From: Paenibacillus tengchongensis
GTDB lineage: Bacteria > Bacillota > Bacilli > Paenibacillales > Paenibacillaceae
Length of the DNA: 64,000 bases
Direction of reading: 5' to 3'
Assembly (NCBI RefSeq): GCF_008973665.1
Contig: NZ_WACP01000021.1
Location: 17,084-81,083 of the forward strand
In this document: positions 25,025 through 33,385 of the stretch, in pieces
How positions within the stretch are numbered: position 1 is the first letter of the stretch
How the letters are laid out: every line of letters starts with the position of its first letter
Made by a program: the position numbers and the translations under genes
Notes under the pieces: generated by a model
The model's database searches: none
What the model was told of the DNA's origin: nothing
The model's input: only the letters and a program-made list of their open reading frames with translations

Positions 25025-26238
25025 ACATGAGTCTCCTTTGCAGATGGTGTCAGGCGGGTAATCAGTTCAAAGCAGGACCGGCTGTTGTGGTAAGGGCATT
25101 TCCAGGCGCTGATCTTCGGCTCATGCTTAAGCGGCTTCAGATCCTTGTCCACACCCCAGAACCATTCGCCATGCTCCGGGTCGGCCAGATGATTGCGGAT
25201 GAAGCTCCAGGCATTCTGCGAAGCCTCTAGGTATTTCTCTTCTCCGGTTAGCTGATAGGCATTGTAGAACCCGACTACAGCTTCAGCCTGCGGCCACCAG
25301 TCCTTGTTCTCATTGACCAGGCCATGGGGCTCGGCTTCGTTCCAGATTCCGCCGTCCGCAGCGATGCCTTCGTCCAGTACGGCTTCGGCCATCGAGACGG
25401 CTACCCCGCGCACACGCGCCAGGACCGCTTCATCGCCCAGTACTTCCGCGGCCTCGAACAGCAGCCAGCTGCCCTCGATATCATGACCGTAGGAGACCGT
25501 TTCGGACTTCACGTTCCAGGCTTCGTCCAGGAAGAGGTGGAAATGCTGTCCCTTGTCATCCACAATATGATCGATCATCGTCCCGATCAGCTCGGCCAGC
25601 TTGACGCGCAGCTCTTCTTCTTTCCAGACGCGGTAGAGCCCGGTATAGGCTTCCAGCACATGCAGATGCGTGTTCATGGATTTCTTCTCATTCATGTCCT
25701 TGGCGCTGAGCGACAGCTCCTCGGTAGGCTGCCAATCCCGGGCCAGCGCCTCGATGTAGCCGGTATATTCCGGATCATAGCCGTGCTGCTCCAGCAGGCG
25801 GAATAAGGAGACGGCTTCTTCCAGGGCTTCCTTGTTGCCGGTGGCATGATGGTATTCGGCCAAGGCGTAGATGACAAAGGCCTGGCCATAGACCTGCTTC
25901 TTGAGCTGGGAAGGGGCGCCGGAGGCGTCGACCATCCAGTAGTACCCGCCGTATTCCTTATCCTTGAAAGCTTCCTTTAAAAAGGCATAGGCGCGGTCCG
26001 CCATCATCAGATAGTCCCCGCCGCCGTACATGCGGTAAGCGCTCGCAAAGCTCCACAGAATCCGCGCATTCAGCACCAGGCTCTTCTCGGCTTGCGGGTT
26101 GATCTGCATATTATTGTCGATCTTGCCCAGGAACCCGCCGCGCTCCTCATCCAGCGTATGCTTGAGCCAGAAGCCCAGTATGTTCTCCTTCAATTCATCT
26201 TCCAGTTCCAGCAGCCATTGTTCCGATGTCATATTCAT
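25021..26238 (-). CDS. Cellobiose/mannobiose 2-epimerase (AGE family)
   Basis: A 405-residue (alpha/alpha)6-barrel enzyme. It converts the reducing-end mannose of beta-1,4-mannobiose to glucose, or acts on cellobiose. Family motifs are KKSMNTHLHVLEAYTGLYR, SYGHDIEGSWLL, KDWWPQAEAVVGF and SAWKCPYHNSRSCFE, the last two typical of cellobiose 2-epimerases rather than N-acylglucosamine epimerases. It lies between GH113 (16-base gap) and the GH130_1 phosphorylase (4-base overlap). Its product, mannosylglucose, is that phosphorylase's substrate. Start ATG 26238 follows GAGGAG by 12 bases; a second ATG comes two codons later. Confidence 0.93.
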   Translation of the reverse strand: MNMTSEQWLLELEDELKENILGFWLKHTLDEERGGFLGKIDNNMQINPQAEKSLVLNARILWSFASAYRMYGGGDYLMMADRAYAFLKEAFKDKEYGGYYWMVDASGAPSQLKKQVYGQAFVIYALAEYHHATGNKEALEEAVSLFRLLEQHGYDPEYTGYIEALARDWQPTEELSLSAKDMNEKKSMNTHLHVLEAYTGLYRVWKEEELRVKLAELIGTMIDHIVDDKGQHFHLFLDEAWNVKSETVSYGHDIEGSWLLFEAAEVLGDEAVLARVRGVAVSMAEAVLDEGIAADGGIWNEAEPHGLVNENKDWWPQAEAVVGFYNAYQLTGEEKYLEASQNAWSFIRNHLADPEHGEWFWGVDKDLKPLKHEPKISAWKCPYHNSRSCFELITRLTPSAKETHV

Positions 26239-26254
26239 AGTATAAGTTCACTCC

Positions 26255-27217
26255 TCAGCTTGTTGTTGGTGCCCCGGTCCTGGCTTCGTAATATGCTCTG
26301 ATAAACGGGGCGGAGGACTTGCCGTACATGCAGTAATCATCATTGCCTGCCGCTTCTTCCAGCGTGTATAAGGCAGCCGGCCAATCCCAGAGCATAAAGC
26401 CCCTGACCCATTCGCGGCGCCCGCTGCTGCCGAACATCGCCCGGTAGAACTTAGCCTGCTCTTCTTCGTCGGGTTCGCCCGGCAGGGACCAGTCGTTCGG
26501 GAGAGCAGCGCTTCCGGTGCGGCTGGGGCAGCCGGCTTCCATGAAGAAGAACGGCTTGTTCGCCGCCTCAACGGCCGCCTCAATCCGTGTGAGCTGGTTC
26601 TCCCAATCCTCTGCGGGATAATAGCCGCTGGAGGAAATCACATCGACGGCATCCCACCAGGTCACATTGTCCTCCTGGTATTTGTCGCAGTTATACGTGA
26701 TGATGCCGGAATATACCTTGCGGACTTCGGCGATCAGCGCCCGCCACTCCTCCGCCCGCCTGTCCGTCTGCACCATTTCGCAGCCGACGCAGAACATCTG
26801 GCAGCCGGTCTCTTCGGCGATCCGGGCATAATGCAGGATAAAGGCGGTATAGGACCGGAACCAGTCGCTCCATTTCGGCTCGCAGGGAACATCCTTGTCG
26901 AAGAAGTTGATATGCGCTCTCCAGGTGCCGTCCGTACAATTGACGATGGGCTTCAGACATACCTTCAGTCCAAGCGATTGGGCTTTGCCGATCGCCCAGC
27001 GCACCTCTTCATCGGTCACCGTCGGCTGCTCCAGATAAACAATTTCAGTCGCTTGCGGATGCGCCTGCCAGCCGCAGAAAGCAATCGCAGTCCAGTTCGC
27101 TCCTGTTGTCGCCTGCATGAGTTCCATGGAACGCCCGGCTTCGGGGGTGGCCCAGGTGCCGCGGATGCCGGGGAATCCCCAGGTGACGCCTCCGACATAG
27201 TCATTGAGCAGTGTCAT
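26255..27217 (-). CDS. GH113 endo-beta-1,4-mannanase, intracellular
   Basis: A 320-residue TIM-barrel hydrolase without signal peptide. VGGVTWGFPGIRGTW opens the protein; the likely acid/base is Glu147 in CVGCEMVQ and the nucleophile Glu227 in FFFMEAGCPS, positions close to those of the Alicyclobacillus GH113 mannanase. It would shorten imported manno-oligosaccharides in the cytoplasm to mannobiose. It is the first gene of the minus-strand operon. Start ATG 27217 is behind GCGAGGT. The promoter must lie in the 268-base divergent gap shared with the response regulator. Confidence 0.87.
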   Translation of the reverse strand: MTLLNDYVGGVTWGFPGIRGTWATPEAGRSMELMQATTGANWTAIAFCGWQAHPQATEIVYLEQPTVTDEEVRWAIGKAQSLGLKVCLKPIVNCTDGTWRAHINFFDKDVPCEPKWSDWFRSYTAFILHYARIAEETGCQMFCVGCEMVQTDRRAEEWRALIAEVRKVYSGIITYNCDKYQEDNVTWWDAVDVISSSGYYPAEDWENQLTRIEAAVEAANKPFFFMEAGCPSRTGSAALPNDWSLPGEPDEEEQAKFYRAMFGSSGRREWVRGFMLWDWPAALYTLEEAAGNDDYCMYGKSSAPFIRAYYEARTGAPTTS

Positions 27218-27265
27218 GTGGAAACCTCGCTTTAATATAATGTAGATGATAGAAGGAAACTAATC

Positions 27266-27312
27266 ATAATTTGTTATATTGTTATTATGATTTTGTTATT
27301 TATTAATAACAA
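27266..27312. promoter_or_regulatory. TTGTTA-type operator candidates in the divergent GH113/regulator gap
   Basis: ATAATTTGTTAT (27266-27277) is identical to 28520-28531 upstream of the importer. A perfect palindrome, TTGTTATT-TATT-AATAACAA, follows at 27293-27312. Both carry the TTGTTA/TAACAA half-site that overlaps the kinase promoter at 17965-17989. Confidence 0.55.
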
Positions 27313-27376
27313 TAATACAATTCATTTATAACCCTTTTCGCCTGTGATTTCAAGGGTAAACCTCGCTAGTGTAAAC

Positions 27377-27398
27377 AGAAGACCAGAAAAGAGCAATA
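27377..27398 (+). promoter_or_regulatory. AGAAGACCAGAAAA element, copy 1
   Basis: AGAAGACCAGAAAAGA followed by GCAATA lies about 88 bases before the response-regulator start. A near-identical copy sits at 28407-28427 before the importer operon. In a gap otherwise of simple AT-rich sequence this shared element is a candidate binding site for the response regulator. Confidence 0.55.
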
Positions 27399-27485
27399 CA
27401 GCACATTTGCTATTGGGCAACGGAGGAATATAATTGAAATGATAGCGCAATCATAGCGGACAAGCGAACGGGAGGCGACGATGAA

Positions 27486-28259
27486 GTGATCAAGGTCATG
27501 ATTGCGGATGACGAAGAGGTCATCCGCCGCGGACTGGAGAAAATTACAACAAGAATGGACCTGCAGGTCCATGTAGTCGGTTCCTACGGCAATGGGCTGG
27601 AGGCCTGGAACCAGCTGCAGGCATTAACGCCGGGGGATATTGACCTTCTGATTACGGATATCAAAATGCCCCGCATGGACGGCTTCATGCTGATCGAAGC
27701 CGCCAGGGACCATATGGAGCAGCTGCCGATTGCCGTGCTGAGCGGCTTCAGCGAATTCGATTATGCCCGGCGCGCCATGCGCTTTGGCGTGCTCGATTAT
27801 TTATTGAAGCCCATTGAGAAGGCGCAGCTGTATGATTTGCTGAAGCGGGTGGAAGAGGGCAAGAACCGGCAGACCGGTATCCCTGAGCCGGAGAGTCAAC
27901 CTCATGCTGAAGGCGGCGAGCATTATGTTGTCGAGCAGACCAAGGCCATCCTTGAAAGAGAATACATGCATAACTTTGAGCTGGAGCGTCTGGCTGAAAC
28001 CGTGGGCATGAATGCGAGCTATATCAGCCGTTTGTTCAAATATAAGACCGGCCAGACCATTACAGACTATCTGATCGGCATCCGTATTGCTAAAGCGAAG
28101 GAGCTGCTGACTACCCGGCCGGATCTCAAAAATTATGAAATTGCCGAGAAGGTCGGTTACAGCGACCCGGTATATTTCAATAAACTGTTTAAGAAGGTGT
28201 GCGGTGTTACACCGAAGGACTATAAGTGCGGCTGCAGGACGCAGAAGGGCAGTTCCTAG
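27486..28259 (+). CDS. YesN-type response regulator with AraC DNA-binding domain
   Basis: A 257-residue regulator. The receiver domain has the acidic pair ADDEE, the phosphoacceptor Asp58 in LLITDIKMP, the Ser/Thr in VLSGFSEFDYA and the lysine in LLKPI. The C-terminal AraC domain has two helix-turn-helix units, with ASYISRLFKYKTGQTITDYL and VGYSDPVYFNKLFKK. It is shorter than most YesN proteins, as the linker between domains is brief. The GTG at 27486 has GGAGG 10 bases upstream. It is divergent from the GH113 operon, precedes the importer genes, and is the natural partner of the YesM-type kinase at 18050. Confidence 0.92.
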   Translation: MIKVMIADDEEVIRRGLEKITTRMDLQVHVVGSYGNGLEAWNQLQALTPGDIDLLITDIKMPRMDGFMLIEAARDHMEQLPIAVLSGFSEFDYARRAMRFGVLDYLLKPIEKAQLYDLLKRVEEGKNRQTGIPEPESQPHAEGGEHYVVEQTKAILEREYMHNFELERLAETVGMNASYISRLFKYKTGQTITDYLIGIRIAKAKELLTTRPDLKNYEIAEKVGYSDPVYFNKLFKKVCGVTPKDYKCGCRTQKGSS

Positions 28260-28324
28260 AACTGCCAAGGCCGGAAGCCGGTTGCGGATTGTTCAGCAAT
28301 ATTAATAGGAAACTATTTTTTTAG

Positions 28325-28357
28325 GAGAGAGAGGGCATGCCTTCTCTCTATTTTTGC
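28325..28357 (+). terminator. Terminator after the response regulator
   Basis: AGAGAGAGGGC and GCCTTCTCTCT pair and are followed by ATTTTTG. The 345-base gap it lies in also holds the shared elements at 28407 and 28520. Confidence 0.75.
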
Positions 28358-28406
28358 GTCTTACTATATAACAAATATTTAAATTTATAAAACAAAAATA
28401 ACAAAT

Positions 28407-28427
28407 AGAAGACCAGAAAAAGCAATA
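28407..28427 (+). promoter_or_regulatory. AGAAGACCAGAAAA element, copy 2
   Basis: AGAAGACCAGAAAAA followed by GCAATA, matching 27377-27398 except for a one-base length difference. It lies about 180 bases before the importer binding-protein start. TAACAA half-sites flank it. Confidence 0.55.
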
Positions 28428-28519
28428 GAAACCATCGTTTTCACCCTGAAAACGGTCTATAATAGCTTTTGTAAGCGATATCACTACTATTTTCTCAGAG
28501 TATGACGGATTGTATCTCT

Positions 28520-28531
28520 ATAATTTGTTAT
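28520..28531 (+). promoter_or_regulatory. ATAATTTGTTAT element before the importer operon
   Basis: A 12-base identical copy of 27266-27277, located 74 bases before the binding-protein start. CTGTTATTAAATTGTTAG, with two related half-sites, follows nearby. Confidence 0.5.
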
Positions 28532-28604
28532 CACTTTGCGGAGATAGAAAATAACTGTTATTAAATTGTTAGTAAATGAATTGAAGAGAGGGGTCAACAA
28601 AACG

Positions 28605-29975
28605 ATGAAAAAAAGTAAAGCAATGACAGGTTTAATGGCAACGGCGCTGCTGGCCACATTGTTCACCGGCTGTTCCTCCAACAACAACGGAAACAATGAA
28701 GCGGCAACAAACAATGCGGGTGCAGGAACAAATGCTGAAGCTACCGCAGCTCCTGCGGGCGAGCCTGCCAAAGAGATCAAGGGCGAAATCACTGTAATTA
28801 CACAACGGACAGATATCGTGGATACGGTATTCCAGGATTATGCTAAGCAGTTCAACGAGAAATATCCGGACGTCAAAGTGAATTTCGAAGCTCTTTCCAG
28901 CTACGAAGACCAGATCAAGATCCGTATGAGCACCGAAGATTACGGCGATGTGCTGCTCCTGCCGACCAGCATTGCCGTCAAGGATCTGCCGGACTTTTTC
29001 GAGCCGCTGGGCCAGCTGTCCGAGATGGAGAAGACCTATACGAGCCTGGAAGAGCGCGCCGTGGACGGAGTGGCTTACGGGATTCCAATTACCGTCAACT
29101 ATTCCGGCGTAATTTATAACAAGCAGGTCTTTAAGGATGCCGGCGTTACTGAAGTTCCGACCACAATCGATGAGTTCATGGCTGCTCTGCAGAGCATTAA
29201 GGACAAGACTGACGCTGTTCCGCTCTACACCAACTATGCAGCAGGCTGGACGCTGACCCAATGGGAAGCCGTGCTGGCTACCGTTGCTGGCAACCGCGAC
29301 TATGTCAATATCGAGCAGGTAGCCTCGGACGACAACTTCGTGCAGGGCAAACCGCATTATGACCTGTACAAAGTGATGTATGACGCCGCCAAGAACGGCC
29401 TGATCGAAGAAGATCCAACCACGACCGACTGGGAATCCTCCAAGGCGGACCTGGCCAACGGCAAGATCGGCACCATGGTGCTGGGCTCCTGGGCCATCGG
29501 CCAGATCAAAGCGCTGGCTACCAATCCGGATGACGTAGGCTTCATGCCGTTCCCGACGAACTCAGATAAAGTATTCGTACCGCTGGCCGGAGACTATAAC
29601 CTCGGGGTGAGCGTGCACAGCAAGAACAAGGAAGCGGCAAGAGCCTGGCTGGACTGGTTCATCAACGAATCCAGCTATCCAACGGTGGAAGGCGGCGGCA
29701 TGAGCCCGGTCAAGGGTGCGGAGCTGCCTGAGATTCTGAAGCAATTTGAAGGCACTAACGTCACATTTGACACCCTGGCGCCGGCTAAATCCGGAGAAGA
29801 AGGCTGGGTGGATGCCATTGATAAGGAAGCCGAAATCGGCCTCTGGCAGCCGGACTTCAAGAAAGTGATTATTGAAGCGGCGATCGGCAACCGCAAGGAA
29901 TCCTACGACGATATCATGAAGGACCTGAACGATAAGTGGAAAGAGGCGCGGGCCAAGATTACGTCCGGACAATAA
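28605..29975 (+). CDS. ABC importer sugar-binding lipoprotein (mannan oligosaccharides)
   Basis: A 456-residue lipoprotein with lipobox LFTGC and an Asn/Ala-rich linker before the binding domain. It opens ITVITQRTDIVDTVF, has GDVLLLPTS and FFEPLGQL, and is paralogous to the orphan lipoprotein at 19947. It is followed by two permease genes and the GH130_2 phosphorylase, so it most likely binds manno-oligosaccharides; the exact ligand is inferred from context. The ATG at 28605 is chosen over an upstream TTG because it starts a standard signal peptide. A strong hairpin downstream probably raises its level relative to the permeases. Confidence 0.93.
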   Translation: MKKSKAMTGLMATALLATLFTGCSSNNNGNNEAATNNAGAGTNAEATAAPAGEPAKEIKGEITVITQRTDIVDTVFQDYAKQFNEKYPDVKVNFEALSSYEDQIKIRMSTEDYGDVLLLPTSIAVKDLPDFFEPLGQLSEMEKTYTSLEERAVDGVAYGIPITVNYSGVIYNKQVFKDAGVTEVPTTIDEFMAALQSIKDKTDAVPLYTNYAAGWTLTQWEAVLATVAGNRDYVNIEQVASDDNFVQGKPHYDLYKVMYDAAKNGLIEEDPTTTDWESSKADLANGKIGTMVLGSWAIGQIKALATNPDDVGFMPFPTNSDKVFVPLAGDYNLGVSVHSKNKEAARAWLDWFINESSYPTVEGGGMSPVKGAELPEILKQFEGTNVTFDTLAPAKSGEEGWVDAIDKEAEIGLWQPDFKKVIIEAAIGNRKESYDDIMKDLNDKWKEARAKITSGQ

Positions 29976-30040
29976 CCGGCGGACCAAGGCACAGCTATAG
30001 TCAGGGCTTTAACCGCAAGGGTGAGGACAGATTACAGAAT

Positions 30041-30080
30041 AGGGGAACTGCCGCCTGCGGCAGTATCCCCCTTCACTTTT
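30041..30080 (+). terminator. Hairpin between binding protein and permease genes
   Basis: GGGGAACTGCCGC pairs with GCGGCAGTATCCCC, followed by CTTCACTTTT. In ABC importer operons such partial terminators commonly let the binding protein be made in excess. Confidence 0.7.
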
Positions 30081-30139
30081 GCAGGTGAGGAAGCAGTAAT
30101 GGAAGTGGAAAGTATTGCGTTTCTTAGGAGGTGTGGAGA

Positions 30140-31021
30140 GTGCCCAAATTGTCCAACTTAAGCTACAAAAATCAGCGGATTCTGATCATTATCCTGTTCT
30201 CATTAATACCGGTAGCGCTGCTGCTGACCTTCTCGTACCTGCCGGTGTTCAAGATGTTCCAGTACAGCTTCACAAGCTGGAACGGTCTCAGCAAAGACAT
30301 GGAGTACGTCGGCTTCGAGAACTACAAGACTATTTTTACAAAGCCTGAGTATTTCGCGGTATTCAAAGTCAGCTTGTACTATTTCTTTGCCACCTTTATT
30401 CAAATGGGCCTGGCCCTCTATTTCGCCACGATTCTCAGCTTCAATGTCCGGATGAAGAACTGGTTTAAAGGCATTTTGTTCTTCCCGACACTCCTTAACG
30501 GGGTGGCCATCGGTTTTATTTTCCTGTTCTTCTTTAAGCCGGACGGCACGCTGAATACGATTCTGGACCTGCTGGGGCTCGGCGCCTGGCAGCAGAAATG
30601 GCTGCTTAACCCGAATCTCATTAATGTTTCGCTGGCCTCCGCCTCCGTCTGGAGATACATGGGGATGAACTTTATCATCTTCCTCGGGGCGATCTCTTCG
30701 ATCGGCAGCGATATTTACGAGGCTTCGGAGATTGACGGCGCGAACCGCTGGCATCAATTCCTGCACATTATTATTCCGAGCATCAAGCGTATCCTGCAGC
30801 TCAATCTGATTCTGGCGATCAGCGGAGCGATCGGTGTCTTCGAAATTCCGTACGTCATGACCGGCGGGTCCAACGGCAGCGGTACCTTTGTCATCCAGAC
30901 CGTCGATGTGGCCTTCAAATACAGCAAGCTTGGCCTGGCTTCCGCAATGGCTGTCGTGCTTCTTGTGATCGTTATTCTGGTGACCATTCTGCAGCGTGTT
31001 CTGATTAAGGAGGAGAAATAA
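30140..31021 (+). CDS. ABC sugar permease, first subunit (MalF/LacF type)
   Basis: A 293-residue inner-membrane protein with six predicted helices. The cytoplasmic EAA-type loop EASEIDGANRWHQFLHIIIP contacts the ATPase. The GTG at 30140 is preferred as AGGAGG lies eight bases upstream; a GTG at 30131 overlaps that site. It pairs with the next gene to form the channel for the binding protein upstream. No ATPase gene is present in the locus, so a shared MsmX-type ATPase encoded elsewhere is expected. Confidence 0.93.
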   Translation: MPKLSNLSYKNQRILIIILFSLIPVALLLTFSYLPVFKMFQYSFTSWNGLSKDMEYVGFENYKTIFTKPEYFAVFKVSLYYFFATFIQMGLALYFATILSFNVRMKNWFKGILFFPTLLNGVAIGFIFLFFFKPDGTLNTILDLLGLGAWQQKWLLNPNLINVSLASASVWRYMGMNFIIFLGAISSIGSDIYEASEIDGANRWHQFLHIIIPSIKRILQLNLILAISGAIGVFEIPYVMTGGSNGSGTFVIQTVDVAFKYSKLGLASAMAVVLLVIVILVTILQRVLIKEEK

Positions 31022-31024
31022 GCC

Positions 31025-31858
31025 ATGCATACAGCCAAATATTCCGCGGCCTCCTTCTTCAAATACTTCACTTTGGTGCTGGGAGCGCTGGCGGCGCTGA
31101 TTCCGATTGTCGTTGTTTTCTTTGCTTCGCTTAAGACCAATGCCGAGTATGCCTCGACCGGTCCGCTGACGCTGCCGGAGAATTGGCTCAATTTCTCGAA
31201 CTATACCAAGGCTTTTGTCGATGGAAAAATGCTGCTCGGCTTCAAAAACACGATTATCATCGTGATTATTTCCATCGCCGGCGCGACACTGACCGGTTCG
31301 ATGATGGCCTACATTCTTGCCCGGTTCAAATTCAGAGGCAGCAAGCTGCTGATGGGCGCCTTCCTGCTGGCCACGCTGATTCCCGGTGTAACCACACAGG
31401 TGGCGACCTTCCAGATCATCAACTCCCTGGACCTATTTAATACACGCTGGGCGCCGATTGTCATGTATCTGGGCACGGATATTATTGCCGTGTATATCTT
31501 TATGCAGTTCCTGGATTCGATCTCCGAGTCGCTGGATGAATCGGCCATGCTGGACGGCGCTTCCTACTGGACGATTTACTCGCGCATTATCCTGCCGCTG
31601 CTCAGTCCCGCCATTGTTACGGTGATCATCGTTAAAGGCGTCAATATTTACAATGATTTCTACACGCCGTTCCTGTATATGCCCAAGAGCTCGCTGCAGG
31701 TCGTCTCGACGGCGCTGTTCAAGTTCAAAGGCCCGTACGGTTCACAGTGGGAGGTTATATGCGCGGCCATCATGATTGCTATTATTCCGACGCTGATTGC
31801 CTTTGTCGCGCTGCAAAAATACATTTACAACGGTTTTGCCCAGGGTTCCGTGAAATAA
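31025..31858 (+). CDS. ABC sugar permease, second subunit (MalG/LacG type)
   Basis: A 277-residue membrane protein with six predicted helices and the EAA-type loop DESAMLDGASYWTIYSRIIL. It begins three bases after the previous gene, with AAGGAGG in the end of that gene, so the two subunits are made together. The C-terminal QKYIYNGFAQGSVK is the standard ending of MalG-type permeases. Confidence 0.94.
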   Translation: MHTAKYSAASFFKYFTLVLGALAALIPIVVVFFASLKTNAEYASTGPLTLPENWLNFSNYTKAFVDGKMLLGFKNTIIIVIISIAGATLTGSMMAYILARFKFRGSKLLMGAFLLATLIPGVTTQVATFQIINSLDLFNTRWAPIVMYLGTDIIAVYIFMQFLDSISESLDESAMLDGASYWTIYSRIILPLLSPAIVTVIIVKGVNIYNDFYTPFLYMPKSSLQVVSTALFKFKGPYGSQWEVICAAIMIAIIPTLIAFVALQKYIYNGFAQGSVK

Positions 31859-31964
31859 GCGGTGAAATAAGCCGTGAAGTAAGCGAACTCCGGGACAGCT
31901 TAAAGACTACCCGGTTGACCGCAGCAGCTTGAAACGCTGACGGAAATATGGAAGGAGCCTATTT

Positions 31965-32987
31965 ATGAGCGAAGTCAAAATTATCGGCCCGAACGTGCCG
32001 AACATGCCCTGGCAGGAGAAGCCGGCCGGACATGAGAATCCGCTGTGGAGACACAGCGACAATCCCGTCATTAAACGCAACCCGGCCAAAGGGGTTGCCC
32101 GTATCTTCAACAGTGCGGTAGCCGCTTACGAAGGCAGCTTTGTCGGTGTTTTCCGCGTCGAGGATAACACTACACGCCCGCATTTGCGGATGGGCTATAG
32201 CAGCGATGGCCTGGACTGGAAGATCGACGACGAGCCGATTGTGTTCCAGGACGAGGAAGGCAATCCCTATCAGCCGCGTTATGCGTATGATCCCCGTCTG
32301 GTAAAGGTGGAAGACACCTACTATATCATCTGGTGCACCGATTTCTACGGCGCAGCGATCGGTGTAGGCTCCACCCAGGATTTCAAAACCTTCCGCAGCC
32401 TGGAAAATCCGTTCCTGCCGTTCAACCGCAACGGCGTGCTGTTCCCGAAGAAGCTGAACGGCAATTTCGTGATGCTGTCCCGTCCGAGCGACAGCGGCCA
32501 TACCCCGTTCGGCGACGTGTTCCTGAGCGAAAGCCCGGATTTCGTCTACTGGGGCAAGCACCGCCATGTGATGACCAAAGGCGGCAGCGGCTGGTGGCAG
32601 AGCGTCAAGATCGGCGGCGGTCCGGCGCCGATTGAAACCACCGAAGGCTGGCTGATGTTCTATCATGGCGTGACCGGCACCTGCAACGGACTGGTCTACA
32701 GTATGGGCGCGGTCATTCTGGACCGCGACGAACCGTCCAAGGTGAAATACCGTTCCAAATACTTTGTGCTGACGCCGGAGGAGTGGTATGAGGAGCGCGG
32801 CTTTGTAAGCAACGTAGTGTTCCCGTGCGCGACCATCCATGATGCCGAAACCGGCCGCATTGCGATCTACTACGGAGCTGCCGACACCTATGTCGGCATG
32901 GCATATACCACGGTCCAGGAGATTGTCCAGTTCGTAATCGATACCCATGAGGAAGTCGGCGACGACGCCGGACTGGGGCGGATCTAA
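31965..32987 (+). CDS. Beta-1,4-mannooligosaccharide phosphorylase (GH130_2)
   Basis: A 340-residue cytoplasmic phosphorylase that removes mannose from the non-reducing end of manno-oligosaccharides as alpha-mannose 1-phosphate. It resembles the Ruminococcus albus RaMP2 type: PNMPWQEKPAGHENPLWR, SIFNSAV-like RIFNSAVAAYEG, catalytic Asp109 in YAYDPRL, FNRNGVLFPKKLNG, SRPSDSGHTPFGDVF and CATIHDAETGRIAIYYGAAD. Length is typical. The ATG at 31965 has GGAAGGAG upstream. It complements the GH130_1 enzyme, which needs the epimerised disaccharide. Confidence 0.92.
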   Translation: MSEVKIIGPNVPNMPWQEKPAGHENPLWRHSDNPVIKRNPAKGVARIFNSAVAAYEGSFVGVFRVEDNTTRPHLRMGYSSDGLDWKIDDEPIVFQDEEGNPYQPRYAYDPRLVKVEDTYYIIWCTDFYGAAIGVGSTQDFKTFRSLENPFLPFNRNGVLFPKKLNGNFVMLSRPSDSGHTPFGDVFLSESPDFVYWGKHRHVMTKGGSGWWQSVKIGGGPAPIETTEGWLMFYHGVTGTCNGLVYSMGAVILDRDEPSKVKYRSKYFVLTPEEWYEERGFVSNVVFPCATIHDAETGRIAIYYGAADTYVGMAYTTVQEIVQFVIDTHEEVGDDAGLGRI

Positions 32988-33051
32988 ATTGCTGAACGCA
33001 GCGGATTAGAGGGGCCGGACTTGGAATCAGTTTATGCATGTGATTTCCTGG

Positions 33052-33075
33052 AGCAGGAGCCTTGGGGCTCCTGCT
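33052..33075 (+). terminator. Hairpin after the mannooligosaccharide phosphorylase gene
   Basis: AGCAGGAGCC-TTGG-GGCTCCTGCT is a perfect 10-bp stem. It lacks a T-run, so its terminator role is tentative. Confidence 0.45.
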
Positions 33076-33204
33076 TGAATGCGTGCATGGACAAGCGGGC
33101 ATACATCCCTTTGTCTGTTGGATGGGACATGGAGCAGGCCGGTAGCTTGGTGGGTTCTGCTGCATTCTGTACAACAGACACGGCTTAATTTGCGGTAAAT
33201 TGAT

Positions 33205-33342
33205 TATCTAATGTACTTTATGCAATAGATTGGGCAGGGAACCGCTCTATAGATGGATTCTGCAGATATCTAGTGTACAAAGTGCAATTGAAGGTTCAAA
33301 AGCAGTTAGTAGAAGGGGAATCTAATGTACAAACTGCAACAG
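33205..33342 (+). repeat. Three direct copies of an ATCTAATGTAC repeat
   Basis: Similar 23-base units lie at 33205-33227, 33268-33290 and 33320-33342. Each begins ATCTARTGTAC and ends with TGCAA plus three variable bases. They fill the 398-base gap between the GH130_2 and esterase genes, spaced 63 and 52 bases apart. The last ends 44 bases before the esterase start, so a regulatory role is possible. Confidence 0.75.
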
Positions 33343-33385
33343 ATGCTCTGTCAGAGTGTCAATAAACATAGAGGAGAAGATCAGG

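Noticed and set aside
23978..25030. A 350-codon plus-strand ORF opposite the GH130_1 gene
   Set aside because: The minus strand encodes a full-length, clearly conserved phosphorylase; the plus frame is a shadow.
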